A stretch of DNA of 64,000 bases from Thalassospira tepidiphila MCCC 1A03514 (GCF_001662875.1 NZ_JPVZ01000007.1:168259-232258), one strand, 5' to 3'; positions 8,092-17,877 are shown, counted from the stretch's first letter. Made by a program: numbers and translations. The notes: generated from the letters alone by a model not told the origin.

Positions 8092-11000
8092 ATGGCAAAA
8101 TTCTTTATTGATCGCCCCGTCTTCGCCTGGGTTGTCGCCCTGGTGATCATGTTGGCGGGGGGACTTTCGCTTTGGCAGTTGCCAATCGAACAGTATCCGT
8201 CGATTGCACCGCCGTCGGTCGAGATCGAGGCAACCTATCCGGGGGCATCGGCCCAAACTGTTGAAAACACGGTCACCCAGGTGATCGAACAACAGATGAA
8301 CGGGCTTGATTACCTGCGTTATATGTCCTCGACGTCTTCGGGGAACGGTCAGGCAACAGTGACCTTGACGTTTGAGCCCGAAGCCAATCCGGACATCGCC
8401 CAGGTTCAGGTGCAGAACAAACTGCAGGCTGCCATGTCGTCGCTTCCGACCGAAGTGCAGCAGCAGGGTGTTACCGTCAGCAAGTCCAGCGGCTCGTTCC
8501 TGATGGTTGTCGGCTTTGTCTCGGCAGACGGATCGATGGATGCCGAAGACCTTTCGGACTTTGTTGTTTCGTCGGTGGAAGACCCGATTGCCCGTGTGAA
8601 CGGTGTTGGTTCGGTTCAGGTATTCGGTGCGCAGCATGCGATGCGCATCTGGCTCGATCCGAACAAGATGCTGTCTTATAACCTGACGGTGATGGATGTT
8701 AACAATGCCATCGAGGCACAAAACACCGAAGTCACTGCCGGTCAGATTGGCGGCGCGCCGTCGGTTGACGGTCAGCAGATCAACGCAACCATCACCGCCC
8801 AAAGCAAACTTCAGACAGTCGATGAATTTTCCAACATCCTGCTAAGGGTCGAAACCGACGGCTCGCAGGTGCGTCTTGGCGATGTTGCCCGCATCGAGAT
8901 CGGCGGCGAAAGCTATAACATCGTCGGGCGCTACAATGCGCAGTCGGCAACCGGTATCGGCATCAACCTTGCTACCGGTGCCAACGCGCTTGATACCGCA
9001 GATGCGGTCAAGGCCCGTCTGGCAGAACTGAAACCGTTCTTCCCGCAAGGCATCGAGATCGTCTATCCCTATGACACGACGCCGTTCGTCGAAGTGTCGA
9101 TCGAGGAAGTGGTCCATACCCTGTTCGAGGCGATTGTCCTCGTCTTCCTGGTGATGTTCCTGTTCCTGCAGAACTGGCGGGCAACGCTTATTCCGACGAT
9201 TGCCGTGCCGGTTGTCTTGCTTGGTACCTTCGGGATCCTTGCCGCCTTTGGCTATTCGATCAACACGCTGACCATGTTTGCCATGGTGCTGGCCATCGGC
9301 CTTTTGGTCGATGACGCGATTGTTGTGGTTGAAAACGTCGAACGTGTGATGCACGAAGACGGTCTTCCGCCACGCGAAGCAACGCGGAAATCGATGGGCC
9401 AGATTACTGGCGCGCTGATTGGTATTGCCTTGGTGCTGTCAGCCGTGTTTGTGCCGATGGCGTTCTTTGCCGGGTCTACGGGGGCGATTTATCGCCAGTT
9501 CTCGGTCACGATCGTTTCGGCCATGGCGCTTTCGGTGGTTGTGGCGATTGTTCTGACACCGGCACTTTGTGCGACGATGCTTAAGCCCGGTCACGAAGAT
9601 CCGAGCAAGAAGAAAGGTCCGTTTGGCTGGTTTAACCGTGGGTTCGATAAGACCAACAACTTCTATCAAGGCAGTGTTGGCCATGTCGTGAACCGCAAAT
9701 GGCGCTATCTGTTCGTCTACGGCATTCTTGTCGCGGCCCTGATTGCGCTGTTTGGTCGGCTGCCGGGATCGTTCCTGCCAGAAGAAGACCAAGGCATCAT
9801 GTTTGCCATGGTCCAGCTTCCGGCTGGTGCGTCTCAGGAACGCACCGTTGATGTTCTCAAGAAGCTTGAAACACACTTCATGGAGAACGAGGCGGAAAAC
9901 ATCGATGGTCTGTTCACGGTTGCCGGCTTCTCGTTCGCCGGGAGTGGCCAGAACGCCGGTATTGCGTTCGTGAACCTGAAAGACTGGTCGGAACGTACCC
10001 GCCCGGATCAATCGGTTGATGCGGTGATTGGCCGTGCCTATGGCGCGTTTGCGGGTATCCGCGAAGCCATGGTCTTTGCCTTTGCACCGCCGGCGATTAT
10101 CGAACTTGGTACCGCAAACGGCTTTGACCTGCAGCTTGTGGATCGTGGTGGCATTGGTCACGATGCCCTGATTGCGGCGCGTAACCAGCTTTTGGGCATG
10201 GCATCACAGGACCCGCGTCTTGTCGGTGTGCGTCCGAATGGCCTCAATGATACCCCGCAGCTGAACGTCAATATTGATCAGGAAAAGGCAAGCGCCCTTG
10301 GCGTGAGCATTGCTGACATCAACCAGACATTGGCTGCGGCCTGGGGCTCAAGCTACGTCAACGACTTCATCGAAAACGGCCGGGTCAAGCGCGTCTATAT
10401 GCAGGCAGATGCCAAATACCGCATGATGCCCGAAGACATGGATTACTGGTATGTCCGCAACCAGATGGGCGAGATGGTGCCGATTTCGGCTGTCTCGACA
10501 AGTGAATGGACATACGGATCACCGCGTCTGGAACGCTTCAACGGTCTGTCGTCGCTCAACATTCAGGGCTCTGCCGCCCCGGGTGTGGCATCGGGTGACG
10601 CGATGAACGCAATGCAGGAACTGGTGGACAAGCTTCCGGGGGGTATCGGCCTTGAATGGCAGGGACTGTCCTATGAAGAACGCGAAGCAGGCGAACAGGG
10701 ACCGGCATTGTATGCCCTGTCGATGATCGTCGTCTTCCTGTGTCTGGCGGCGCTTTATGAAAGCTGGGCCATTCCGATTTCGGTGATGATGGTCGTGCCG
10801 CTGGGTGTCCTTGGTGCGGTGATCGCAGCGATGCTGCGTGGTCTGCCTGATGACGTCTATTTCCAGGTGGCCATCCTGACCACGATTGGTTTGTCGGCCA
10901 AGAACGCCATCCTGATTGTCGAGTTCGCCCGCGAACTTTATGACCAGGGCATGGGGCTTCTTGAGGCAACTGTGGAGGCCGCCCGTCAACGTCTGCGTCC

Positions 11001-11238
11001 GATCATCATGACGTCGATGGCCTTTACCCTGGGTGTCGTGCCACTGGCAATTTCGACCGGTGCCGGTGCCGGGGCTCGCGTGGCCGTGGGTACCGGTGTG
11101 ATGGGCGGGATGATTGCCGCAACCGTGCTTGCGATCTTCTTCGTGCCGCTGTTCTTTGTTCTGATTGTTGGCACCTTTGCCAAGAACCGGAAGAAAAAGG
11201 ACGAAGTCCAGGCTGCCCACGAACATCCTGCTGAATAA
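8092..11238 (+). CDS. RND multidrug efflux pump, HAE1 family (AcrB/MexB type)
   Basis: A 1048-residue proton-driven inner-membrane transporter with the usual 12 membrane helices and two large periplasmic loops. The first helix follows the conserved [15 protein letters not shown] start. The proton-relay aspartates are at 407-408 in [13 protein letters not shown], and the relay lysine is near 937 in [12 protein letters not shown]. Full family length (AcrB has 1049), with no sign of damage. The start has an AAGGA ribosome site. It is the last gene of the adaptor-pump pair; no OprM/TolC-like gene follows, so it must borrow a channel from elsewhere. The minus-strand charge-rich readings over this gene are only shadows. 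Confidence 0.96.
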   Translation: MAKFFIDRPVFAWVVALVIMLAGGLSLWQLPIEQYPSIAPPSVEIEATYPGASAQTVENTVTQVIEQQMNGLDYLRYMSSTSSGNGQATVTLTFEPEANPDIAQVQVQNKLQAAMSSLPTEVQQQGVTVSKSSGSFLMVVGFVSADGSMDAEDLSDFVVSSVEDPIARVNGVGSVQVFGAQHAMRIWLDPNKMLSYNLTVMDVNNAIEAQNTEVTAGQIGGAPSVDGQQINATITAQSKLQTVDEFSNILLRVETDGSQVRLGDVARIEIGGESYNIVGRYNAQSATGIGINLATGANALDTADAVKARLAELKPFFPQGIEIVYPYDTTPFVEVSIEEVVHTLFEAIVLVFLVMFLFLQNWRATLIPTIAVPVVLLGTFGILAAFGYSINTLTMFAMVLAIGLLVDDAIVVVENVERVMHEDGLPPREATRKSMGQITGALIGIALVLSAVFVPMAFFAGSTGAIYRQFSVTIVSAMALSVVVAIVLTPALCATMLKPGHEDPSKKKGPFGWFNRGFDKTNNFYQGSVGHVVNRKWRYLFVYGILVAALIALFGRLPGSFLPEEDQGIMFAMVQLPAGASQERTVDVLKKLETHFMENEAENIDGLFTVAGFSFAGSGQNAGIAFVNLKDWSERTRPDQSVDAVIGRAYGAFAGIREAMVFAFAPPAIIELGTANGFDLQLVDRGGIGHDALIAARNQLLGMASQDPRLVGVRPNGLNDTPQLNVNIDQEKASALGVSIADINQTLAAAWGSSYVNDFIENGRVKRVYMQADAKYRMMPEDMDYWYVRNQMGEMVPISAVSTSEWTYGSPRLERFNGLSSLNIQGSAAPGVASGDAMNAMQELVDKLPGGIGLEWQGLSYEEREAGEQGPALYALSMIVVFLCLAALYESWAIPISVMMVVPLGVLGAVIAAMLRGLPDDVYFQVAILTTIGLSAKNAILIVEFARELYDQGMGLLEATVEAARQRLRPIIMTSMAFTLGVVPLAISTGAGAGARVAVGTGVMGGMIAATVLAIFFVPLFFVLIVGTFAKNRKKKDEVQAAHEHPAE

Positions 11239-11240
11239 AA

Positions 11241-11276
11241 TTTAAGGCCAGCCTTGATCAAAAGGCTGGCCTTAAA
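11241..11276. terminator. Hairpin directly after the RND pump
   Basis: Perfect 13-base arms TTTAAGGCCAGCC and GGCTGGCCTTAAA with a 10-base loop begin three bases after the pump stop. There is no U-run beyond the stem, so it may stabilise the mRNA 3-prime end more than terminate. Confidence 0.55.
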
Positions 11277-11362
11277 CGGCATCGCGCCGTGACGGTGCAG
11301 ATATAGAACATCAAGGCTCTAATCTGCATGATCCCCCGACCCCGCCGTTGCGCGTGCGAAAG

Positions 11363-11398
11363 AAAGGGCCGATGCGTTTGCATCGGCCCTTTTGTTTT
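11363..11398. terminator. Bidirectional intrinsic terminator between RND operon and FGGY kinase
   Basis: AAAGGGCCGATGC, a four-base loop GTTT, then GCATCGGCCCTTT followed by TGTTTT on the plus strand; the minus strand also runs into a CTTTCTTT tract. It lies between the two convergent units. Confidence 0.85.
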
Positions 11399-11497
11399 GA
11401 CCGCAACCCCCAATAAGGTCAAGCGCCTTTTGGATAGGGGGCGCCGTGCCAAACCCGCACGAACGGCGTAGATATCGCACTTTTGGGCAGGCAAAAA

Positions 11498-13087
11498 TCA
11501 GGTTTTGCTCATGCTATCAAGGCTCTGACGGTGCGCGTGCATCTGATGGAAAATCGCGTATCTGCGATCATGTTCAGCCTTGGCTGACGGATCTGGTGCG
11601 TGGGCGGTTTCCTTGCCAGCCATCTGGCGAGCGGCCCGGGCAAGGCCGCCTTTTGCATCAAGGGCACCTGCGGCCAGCATCGCCGATCCCAGCAGCACCG
11701 GCTCCTCGCAATCGGACATCACAACCGTGCAGGCGGTGACATCGGCATAAAGCTTGACCAGTACCTTGCTGGCCGTATGCCCGCCGCTCAGATGGATGTG
11801 GGTGATGTCATAGCCGGTATCATTCATCGCATCGATGATATGGCGCGTGCCATAGGCAATCGCGCACGCAGTCGCCCAATAAAGCTTCAGGAAGCTTTCC
11901 TCGCTCTGATCAAGTGTCAGGCCGGAAATCACGCCAAGCGCCTCCGGATCGGCCAGCGGTGATCGGTTGCCATGGAAATCGGGCAGGACATGCAGGCGCG
12001 GTGCCAGATCGGTTTTTTCTGCCATCATCGGCATCAGTTTTTCACCGGCAAGCTTGTGGGCATCGCGGCCCATGTCATGGGAAAACGGATGCATGGCAAC
12101 GATATGATCCAGCAACGCACCAGTCGCCGACTGCCCACCTTCATTAAGCCAAAGGTTCGGGGCAATCGCGCCAAAATAGGGGCCCCAGACACCCTTGATA
12201 AAGCGCGGTTCCTTTGATAGCGCCATATGGCAGGTCGATGTCCCCGCGATCATGGCAAAATGCTGATCAAGGTTGCCATCAAGATATTCGCCAAGTGTAC
12301 CGAGCGCCCCGGCATGGGCATCAATCAGCCCCGCACCCACCACACAATCAGTCGTCAGGCCAAGGTCGGCCGCCCCCTGTCCGGAAAGGGACCCGATCAG
12401 TTCGCCAACCGCAAGCGCACTGTCATGCATGTTGATCTTGTCATTCAGGTCTTCCATGTCGATTTTTTTCAAGAAATCGCGATCCCATGGCTCATCCTGA
12501 TGGGCAAGGTAGGTCCATTTACACGTTACTGTGCAGCAGGACCGGGCGTTGCTGCCGGTTGCTTGGAATGACAGGAAATCGGCCAGATCATACGCCGCGC
12601 CCATTTTCTGCCAGGCGGCATTGTGATGGCGTTTCAGCCACATCAGCTTGGGGATTTCCATTTCGGGCGACATGGTCCCGCCGATATATTCCAGCACCTT
12701 GGCGCCGGTGGCGGTGCATTCCTCGGCCTCGCGCACGGCCCGGTGGTCCATCCAGACAATCACATCCCAGTTGTCCGCACCATTGGGGGTGACGCCCAGC
12801 GGTTTGTTATCCTGATCGCGGATCACGAGCGAGCAGGTGGCATCAAACCCGATGGCGGCGACCTTTTGTGCGGGGACCCCGGATTTGGCCATGGCATCAC
12901 GGACCGACTGACAGACCGACTGCCAGATATTCTCGGAATCCTGTTCGACAAAATCGGGTTTCGGGCGGTTCATCGCAATCGCGTGTGCGGCGCTGCCAAG
13001 CAATTTGCCATTGGCGTCAAACACGCCGGCGCGCGCACTTCCGGTGCCGACATCGACACCGACAAAACAGGGGTAAGTGGGACTCAT
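11498..13087 (-). CDS. FGGY-family pentulose/pentitol kinase (D-ribulokinase type)
   Basis: A 529-residue carbohydrate kinase of the FGGY family, subgroup of pentulose kinases (D-ribulokinase/FGGY type). The N-terminal ATPase-fold motif is GVDVGTGSARAGVFD (about 8-22). The substrate and metal region contains FDATCSLVI and VWMDHRA, the second lobe has the phosphate loop region AGTSTCHMALS and NEGGQSATGALLDH, and the ATP-binding signature is HLSGGHTASKVL (about 445). The start is the ATG at 13087 after an AGGAG site; a longer open frame upstream is not used. It is divergent from the HAD phosphatase at 13303. The sugar is not decided by sequence; D-ribulose, ribitol or a related pentulose are likeliest. 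Confidence 0.87.
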   Translation of the reverse strand: MSPTYPCFVGVDVGTGSARAGVFDANGKLLGSAAHAIAMNRPKPDFVEQDSENIWQSVCQSVRDAMAKSGVPAQKVAAIGFDATCSLVIRDQDNKPLGVTPNGADNWDVIVWMDHRAVREAEECTATGAKVLEYIGGTMSPEMEIPKLMWLKRHHNAAWQKMGAAYDLADFLSFQATGSNARSCCTVTCKWTYLAHQDEPWDRDFLKKIDMEDLNDKINMHDSALAVGELIGSLSGQGAADLGLTTDCVVGAGLIDAHAGALGTLGEYLDGNLDQHFAMIAGTSTCHMALSKEPRFIKGVWGPYFGAIAPNLWLNEGGQSATGALLDHIVAMHPFSHDMGRDAHKLAGEKLMPMMAEKTDLAPRLHVLPDFHGNRSPLADPEALGVISGLTLDQSEESFLKLYWATACAIAYGTRHIIDAMNDTGYDITHIHLSGGHTASKVLVKLYADVTACTVVMSDCEEPVLLGSAMLAAGALDAKGGLARAARQMAGKETAHAPDPSAKAEHDRRYAIFHQMHAHRQSLDSMSKT

Positions 13088-13196
13088 GATCGGGTACTCC
13101 TCCGCATATCCCCTGGCTTTTCGGGGGTTCTCCGATGCCGGGTGATCTTTTGTTTGGGCTGTTGTTTCGTCTGCTTTGGGCTCAATTTTGCCTGAG

Positions 13197-13232
13197 TTGA
13201 TCAAAAGTTCATTAATTGGTCAAATGTTCATT
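13197..13232. repeat. Tandem operator-like direct repeats before the FGGY kinase
   Basis: TTGATCAAAAGTTCATT at 13197-13213 and TTGGTCAAATGTTCATT at 13216-13232 agree at 15 of 17 positions with a 19-base period. They lie between the divergent kinase and phosphatase genes. Such phased direct repeats are typical of DeoR- or SorC-type operators, but no such regulator gene is in the window. Confidence 0.5.
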
Positions 13233-13302
13233 TTTGTTGACGCTGAACTTATCTCTTAGCTACGCTGTAGCGATAACATAAATCACACAAGCCAGGTTCA
13301 AC

Positions 13303-14064
13303 ATGGCCCGAGGAAACAATGTCCAAGGCCCGACCGATGATGTCGGGGCCGGTATCGTAACGTCAGCATCAGACATCCAGGGTCTGTTTGACGCCTGCCG
13401 TGTTGTCCTGTTTGACTGTGACGGCGTTCTGGTCAATAGCGAACCGATCTCGCTGGCAACGCTTGTCGATGTGCTGGATCATTTTAACGCGCCGCTCAGT
13501 CTGCGCGACGTATCGGACCGATTTACCGGACGATCAAGTTCCGCACCGATTGAATATATCAAAACCCAGACCGGCCGCGATGTCAGTGGGGAATTCAAAC
13601 CGTATTACTATAAAATGCTGTTTGACCGCTATGACCGCGACCTGACCAAGATTGACGGGATCGAAACCGTCCTGACCGTCCTTCAGGCACGCGACATTGC
13701 CTTTTGCATTTCATCAAGCAGTTCTGTCGAACGGCTTGAAAAAACCATGCAGGTCACGGGCCTTGGCCCGTGGTTTGACGGGCGTGTTTATAGCGCGGAT
13801 TTCGTTGAAAACGGCAAACCGGCTCCGGATCTTTTCCTGCATGCGGCCGATGCCATGGGATATGCCCCGGGTGATGCCATCGTGATCGAGGATTCTGTTG
13901 CCGGGGTGACGGCGGCACGGGCGGCGGGCATGAAATGCATCGGCTTTGTCGGCGGCGGGCATTATGCCGATGACCGCGAAGGGGCTAGCCAGCGACTTTA
14001 TGAAGCAGGCGCCGACATTGTTATTTCCGACATGTCGATGTTGGCACAGGCGATTGCGGTTTAG
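13303..14064 (+). CDS. HAD-superfamily sugar phosphatase (beta-phosphoglucomutase-like)
   Basis: A 253-residue HAD subfamily IA hydrolase. The nucleophile and acid/base aspartates are D38 and D40 in VLFDCDGVLVNSEP; motif II is CISSSSS, motif III the lysine in ENGKPAPD, and motif IV AIVIEDSVAGV. The cap domain between about 50 and 115 is the small alpha-helical type seen in phosphosugar phosphatases and beta-phosphoglucomutases. The roughly 30-residue N-terminal lead is longer than usual and a later start cannot be excluded. It faces the FGGY kinase across an operator-like repeat, so it may act on the same phosphorylated sugar pool. Convergent with the GntR gene, with only six bases between stops. 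Confidence 0.85.
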   Translation: MARGNNVQGPTDDVGAGIVTSASDIQGLFDACRVVLFDCDGVLVNSEPISLATLVDVLDHFNAPLSLRDVSDRFTGRSSSAPIEYIKTQTGRDVSGEFKPYYYKMLFDRYDRDLTKIDGIETVLTVLQARDIAFCISSSSSVERLEKTMQVTGLGPWFDGRVYSADFVENGKPAPDLFLHAADAMGYAPGDAIVIEDSVAGVTAARAAGMKCIGFVGGGHYADDREGASQRLYEAGADIVISDMSMLAQAIAV

Positions 14065-14070
14065 CGCCGC

Positions 14071-14802
14071 TTACCGCTGGGTCAGAAGTTTCTGATAGCG
14101 GGTCTGGCTTTGGCTGAGGTGATCGCGCATCGCCTTGCGGGCGGTATCTTCGTCGCGCGCGGCAATCGCATCATAAATCCTGCGATGCTCACCGGTGATC
14201 ATCTGCATATAGGCCTTTTGGTCTTCGGCCTCTGGCGGGCGACGGCGCAATTGCGCGCGCGGGATGGTTTTGTCGCCCAGATGTTCCAGAAACTCGGCAA
14301 AGCGGCGATTGTTGGTGGCGGATGCAATCGCGCTGTGAAATTCGAAATCGGCCTGTTCGGTCGGCTCGCCCTTTTCAAGGGCGCGTTCCATCTTGGCCAT
14401 CGCCTCGTAAATCTTGGTTTGCTGCGCGACAGAGCCTCGCGTGCAGGCAAGTCCGGCCGCCTCGATCTCGACCGCCATGCGCAGTTCAAGAATTTCCAGA
14501 ACGTCGGACACTTGCGCGTAATCAACCGCAAAGATCGATTTATCATTGGCCCGCGTTTGCGGTGAGAGAACAAATACCCCGGCACCCTGACGCGGTTCCA
14601 GCAAACCGTCGGCCTTAAGGGCGGCAATAGCCTCGCGGATCACGGTGCGGCTGACGCCAAACTGTTCTGTCAGGACCGGTTCGGTCGGCAATTTGCTTCC
14701 GGGTTCGCGTTGCCCGCTTTCGATCTCTTGGCGCAGGCTGGCAATGACCTTTTCGGTCAGTGATATTTTGCGCGGGGCGGCCGACACACGGGGTTTGTTC
14801 AT
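14071..14802 (-). CDS. FadR-subfamily GntR transcriptional regulator (first)
   Basis: A 243-residue regulator. The winged helix lies at about 15-80 (ASLRQEIESGQREPGSKLPT, VSRTVIREAIAALKADGLLE, RQGAGVFVL). The all-helical FCD effector domain spans about 95-225 and carries conserved metal-site positions (E-rich LEILELRMAVEIEAA, FEFHSAIASATNN, GEHRRIYDAI). Proteins of this group sense sugar acids such as uronates and aldonates. It is divergent from the aldose epimerase at 14964, and the site AAAGTCATCATATGATTTTGG between them (14922-14942, described separately) is a candidate operator. Confidence 0.87.
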   Translation of the reverse strand: MNKPRVSAAPRKISLTEKVIASLRQEIESGQREPGSKLPTEPVLTEQFGVSRTVIREAIAALKADGLLEPRQGAGVFVLSPQTRANDKSIFAVDYAQVSDVLEILELRMAVEIEAAGLACTRGSVAQQTKIYEAMAKMERALEKGEPTEQADFEFHSAIASATNNRRFAEFLEHLGDKTIPRAQLRRRPPEAEDQKAYMQMITGEHRRIYDAIAARDEDTARKAMRDHLSQSQTRYQKLLTQR

Positions 14803-14921
14803 TTTGCGTATCCGATAATTCCGGTGTAAAACAACCAGATAAAAAATGGCGGGTTGGCGTTAATCTTTGTTTGCGCCATTACAGTTACCATCTTCAATTA
14901 ATCGAACGATAGTGGTTCTGT

Positions 14922-14942
14922 AAAGTCATCATATGATTTTGG
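14922..14942. promoter_or_regulatory. Candidate uronate-regulon operator, copy A
   Basis: The stretch starts AAAGTCATCATATGAT and contains the palindrome ATCATATGAT (14928-14937), followed by TTTGG. It lies between the divergent GntR and epimerase genes. Similar stretches occur at 16870, 18704 and 18851, each before another gene of the region. Confidence 0.5.
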
Positions 14943-14963
14943 TTGGATTTGAGGCACACAGGA

Positions 14964-15953
14964 ATGGCCAAAAAAGGCGAACCTGAATACCGTTGGAACA
15001 GTGGTCCTTTTCAGATCGGAATTGTCCCAGACGGCGGGGCGATATCGCGGATTGACTGGATCCGTCCGGATGGCAAGGGCATTATCAATTTGTTGCGTCC
15101 GGTCACTCCGGAGGCGATTGCATCGGGCAATCCGTCAAATTTGGGCTGTTTCCCGATGGTGCCGTTTGCCAACCGACTGGCCTTTGCCGAGTTCGAGTTT
15201 GATGGCCGCATCGTCAAGGTCCCGGCCAATCGCCCACCCAGCCCGCATGCCATTCATGGCTTTGGCCGGTCCTCGGAATGGCAGATCGAACGCCCGACGG
15301 TTGATACGCTGCGCTTCAATCACAAACATGACGACCCGCAAAGCGGCTTTGTCTATGTCGCCTGGCAGGAAATCAAGGTCACCGAGGGGGATGTGACCAT
15401 CGAAATCGGTGTGCGTCATTTGGGCCGAACACCGATGCCCTATGGTATTGGCCTGCACCCCTGGTTCCCGGGCGGCGAAGATGTTTCGGTCGCCTTTATT
15501 GCCTCTGACAGTTTCGCAACCGACGAGGATATGCTGCCGACTGCGCGCACGGTGATTGATCTGGGCCGCGATTTTTCCGATGGTCGCATGATCCGCCATA
15601 ACCTGGCACTTGATGCCCATTATGCCGGTTGGCACCTTGAAGCCGACATGGTCTGGCAGGATGCCGGTTACAGTGTGAAGATGCTGGCAAGCGACAGCCT
15701 TTCAAACGTGCAATTCTATATCCCCGAAGACGGCAAGACATTCTGTGTCGAGCCGGTATCGCACGTGCCAAACGTTCATAACCGTCCGGAATTCAAGGAA
15801 CTCGGCGATCTTGTCGTGCTTGATAACAACCAGACGCTGACCGGGACAATGACGCTGATCCCGACCTTGCATGAAACACCCGATAGCGGCTTGGTCGACG
15901 AGGACGAGGTTTTCGGCAAACCGGGCAACCGCGACTATTCGCTGGTGGATTGA
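14964..15953 (+). CDS. Aldose 1-epimerase family protein
   Basis: A 329-residue mutarotase-fold protein from the ATG at 14964. Visible family features are the N-terminal NLLRPVTPEA region, CFPMVPFANRLAFAEF (a substrate-facing arginine in NR), HAIHGFGRSSEW with the catalytic-type histidine, and MPYGIGLHPWFPGGED with the second histidine. The carboxylate near the end lies in CVEPVSHVPN. These proteins interconvert anomers of sugars or uronates so the right form meets the dehydrogenase or kinase. An in-frame TTG at 14943 gives seven more residues. The neighbouring GntR genes and the later uronate dehydrogenase make an epimerase acting on hexuronate or a related sugar plausible. Confidence 0.82.
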   Translation: MAKKGEPEYRWNSGPFQIGIVPDGGAISRIDWIRPDGKGIINLLRPVTPEAIASGNPSNLGCFPMVPFANRLAFAEFEFDGRIVKVPANRPPSPHAIHGFGRSSEWQIERPTVDTLRFNHKHDDPQSGFVYVAWQEIKVTEGDVTIEIGVRHLGRTPMPYGIGLHPWFPGGEDVSVAFIASDSFATDEDMLPTARTVIDLGRDFSDGRMIRHNLALDAHYAGWHLEADMVWQDAGYSVKMLASDSLSNVQFYIPEDGKTFCVEPVSHVPNVHNRPEFKELGDLVVLDNNQTLTGTMTLIPTLHETPDSGLVDEDEVFGKPGNRDYSLVD

Positions 15954-16007
15954 TCCGAAACGGCGGGCAGATCGGCAAAGGCTTTACCGACCAGAAGTTT
16001 ATCGATA

Positions 16008-16032
16008 AAAACTTACAAGTAAGTTTTACAAG
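16008..16032. promoter_or_regulatory. Palindromic operator candidate before the second GntR gene
   Basis: AAAACTTAC-AA-GTAAGTTTT is a perfect 9-base inverted repeat (16008-16027) followed by ACAAG. It lies 25 bases before the regulator start, a usual place for autoregulation. A close relative is at 19981-20000 before the TRAP transporter. Confidence 0.55.
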
Positions 16033-16052
16033 ATAACAAGTCCGGGGGACGG

Positions 16053-16769
16053 ATGTCGGAATTGCTTTTAAGGGTTCAGAAGCGCGAAAAGCTTGCCGAT
16101 CAGCTTTATGGTCAGATCCTTGAACAAATCATCTCGGGCAACCTTGCCGAAGGTGCCAAGCTGCCCTCGGAAAATGAAATCTGTGCGTCCTTTGGGGTGT
16201 CGCGCCCGGTTGTGCGCGAAGCCTTGCGCAAACTGCAATCCGATGGGTTGGTCTATGCCCGCCAAGGGGTCGGGTCGTTTGTCAAAAAACGCCCGCCACA
16301 AGGCCTGATCGAGTTTGGTGGTGTCAGTGATGTCGCGGGGCTTCTGCGTTGCTTTGAAGCACGTTCTGCGATTGAGGGCACAACGGCCCGCATGGCCGCC
16401 GAACGGGCCAGCCCCCGCCATCATCGCGAAATTGAAAATGCGCTTAAACTGCTCGAAGACGGGGTATCAGCCGGTGATATTGCCGATAAGGCCGATCTGG
16501 CCTTTCACATGGCAATCGCACGCGCCAGCGGTAACGAGATTTTCGTGACCATCCTTAATTCCCTGCATGAAGTGATGTCGAAATCCATGCGTGTGGCGCT
16601 TAATATCACGCGTGGTGGCTCGGCCGAACGTGCGCAAAAGGTGCTTTCCGAACACCGCCAGATCTATGATGCGATCCTTGGTCATGATGGCAATAGTGCC
16701 GAATTGATGATGCGCTATCACCTGCATCAGGCCCGCCAACGCGTCACCGATCACGCCCGCGACAAGTAA
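16053..16769 (+). CDS. FadR-subfamily GntR transcriptional regulator (second)
   Basis: A 238-residue regulator with an N-terminal winged helix (about 10-75: LADQLYGQILEQIISGNLAE, SFGVSRPVVREALRKLQSD, RQGVGSFV) and a C-terminal FCD ligand domain (about 95-225: RCFEARSAIEGTTARMAAE, DLAFHMAIARASGN, SEHRQIYDAILGHD). It is only distantly similar to the first GntR protein. The palindrome at 16008-16027 probably lies under its own control. It sits between the epimerase and SMP-30 genes; with the relative of its palindrome before the TRAP operon, it is the best candidate regulator of hexuronate uptake. Confidence 0.87.
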   Translation: MSELLLRVQKREKLADQLYGQILEQIISGNLAEGAKLPSENEICASFGVSRPVVREALRKLQSDGLVYARQGVGSFVKKRPPQGLIEFGGVSDVAGLLRCFEARSAIEGTTARMAAERASPRHHREIENALKLLEDGVSAGDIADKADLAFHMAIARASGNEIFVTILNSLHEVMSKSMRVALNITRGGSAERAQKVLSEHRQIYDAILGHDGNSAELMMRYHLHQARQRVTDHARDK

Positions 16770-16869
16770 TCAGATGTGCTGCCCGGCCTGACGGATACGG
16801 GCAGGAGCGGGCACAAATCCTGTTGACGAACAGGGCCCCGGACTGGCAAACCAGACACAACAAAAATTA

Positions 16870-16884
16870 ATCATATGAATTTGG
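16870..16884. promoter_or_regulatory. Candidate uronate-regulon operator, copy B
   Basis: ATCATATGAATTTGG differs from copy A (14928-14942) at one of 15 positions. It overlaps the ribosome-binding region of the SMP-30 gene (GGGAG at 16883-16887), so part of the likeness could come from that constraint. Confidence 0.45.
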
Positions 16885-16893
16885 GAGTGTGTG

Positions 16894-17808
16894 ATGACCG
16901 GTGGTGTAATGTATCAGCCGGAAATTCTCAGTGATGAGACTTTCACTTTGGCGGAATGCCCCAATTGGGATGCGGCCAATAATCGGCTTTACTGGACAGA
17001 CATCCTTAATTGCAAACTGCATGCGCTTGATATCGCCACGGGCCTTCGCAAGACATGGACCTTTGACAGCGAGCTTGGCTGTTTCGGGCTGACCGATCAG
17101 GGCCGCATTATCGTGGCTCTGCGCAAAGATATCCTTTTCCTTGATCCGAAAACCGATGCGCGCGCGCCGCTGTGTCGCATTGAAGACGGGATCAACAGCC
17201 GCACCAATGATGGCAAGATTGGCCCGGATGGCGCGTTCTGGGTCGGCACCATGGATGACAATCCTGAAAAGATGCCAATTGCCTCGCTCTATCGTATTAC
17301 GGCTGATGGCAAGATCGAGGAAAAGGCAACCGGTTTCAAGATTTCCAACGGCATTGCCTGGTCCGGCGACGGATCGAAAATGTATCACTCGGACTCACGC
17401 GGGCCGTGGGTCAATCGTTGGGATTTTGATGTCGCCACCGGCAACATTTCCAACTGCACGCGTTATCTTGATCTCGATGATACGCTTGGCCGTCCGGATG
17501 GCGGTGCTGTGGATGCCGAAGGATGCTATTGGTCGGCGGGTGTGTCGGCGGGTAACCTTAATCGCTTTGCCCCGGACGGGACGCTTTTGAAATCAATCCC
17601 GATGCCAATGCCCAATCCGACCATGCCGTGCTTTGGCGGGCCGGACATGAAGACGCTGTATGTCACCAGCCATCAGGAAGGATACAGCCCGGAAAAGCGT
17701 GCTGAGTTCCCCCATGCCGGGAAGCTGGTCAAGCTGCGCGTTGAAGTGCCCGGTGTGCCAGTGACCAAGTTCCGCGAAAATAGCGAGCGGCGCGCGCAGC
17801 CCCGCTAA
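16894..17808 (+). CDS. SMP-30/gluconolactonase family sugar lactonase (first)
   Basis: A 304-residue six-bladed beta-propeller metal-dependent lactonase. Metal-site motifs are seen in order: the glutamate of LAECPNWDAANN, the asparagine region SRTNDGKIGPDGAFWVGTMD, SNGIAWSGDGSKMYHSDS and the aspartate region GRPDGGAVDAEGCYW. The ATG at 16894 follows GGGAG by six bases; GTG at 16891 is an in-frame alternative. Members of this family open aldonolactones and also the aldarolactones made by uronate dehydrogenase (uronolactonase UxuL type). With the dehydrogenase at 23050 in the same region, hydrolysis of glucaro- or galactaro-lactone is the most likely role (inference). Confidence 0.85.
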   Translation: MTGGVMYQPEILSDETFTLAECPNWDAANNRLYWTDILNCKLHALDIATGLRKTWTFDSELGCFGLTDQGRIIVALRKDILFLDPKTDARAPLCRIEDGINSRTNDGKIGPDGAFWVGTMDDNPEKMPIASLYRITADGKIEEKATGFKISNGIAWSGDGSKMYHSDSRGPWVNRWDFDVATGNISNCTRYLDLDDTLGRPDGGAVDAEGCYWSAGVSAGNLNRFAPDGTLLKSIPMPMPNPTMPCFGGPDMKTLYVTSHQEGYSPEKRAEFPHAGKLVKLRVEVPGVPVTKFRENSERRAQPR

Positions 17809-17824
17809 GAGGCCCGCAAAAACC

Positions 17825-17860
17825 AAAAAGGCCATGCAGGGAAATCTGCATGGCCTTTTT
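17825..17860. terminator. Bidirectional terminator between SMP-30 and hydratase genes
   Basis: AAAAAGGCCATGCAG, a six-base loop, then CTGCATGGCCTTTTT. Perfect 15-base complementarity with T-runs on both strands, between two convergent genes. Confidence 0.9.
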
Positions 17861-17877
17861 CTTTGGGGTCGGTTTGA

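Noticed and set aside
6893..8098. Long minus-strand frame opposite the efflux adaptor (401 codons)
   Set aside because: Shadow of the real adaptor gene: no ribosome site, low-complexity His/Gly/Arg-rich translation and no domain.
8089..8802. Minus-strand frames opposite the RND pump
   Set aside because: Codon pattern mirrors the plus-strand gene; translations are rich in His and Arg and resemble no protein.
11290..11360. Stretch checked for a tRNA near the RND/kinase terminators
   Set aside because: No cloverleaf, no T-arm GGTTCGA-type motif; only terminator stems found.
13197..13232. Two tandem units considered as a CRISPR or longer repeat array
   Set aside because: Only two units with a two-base gap and no spacers or cas genes.
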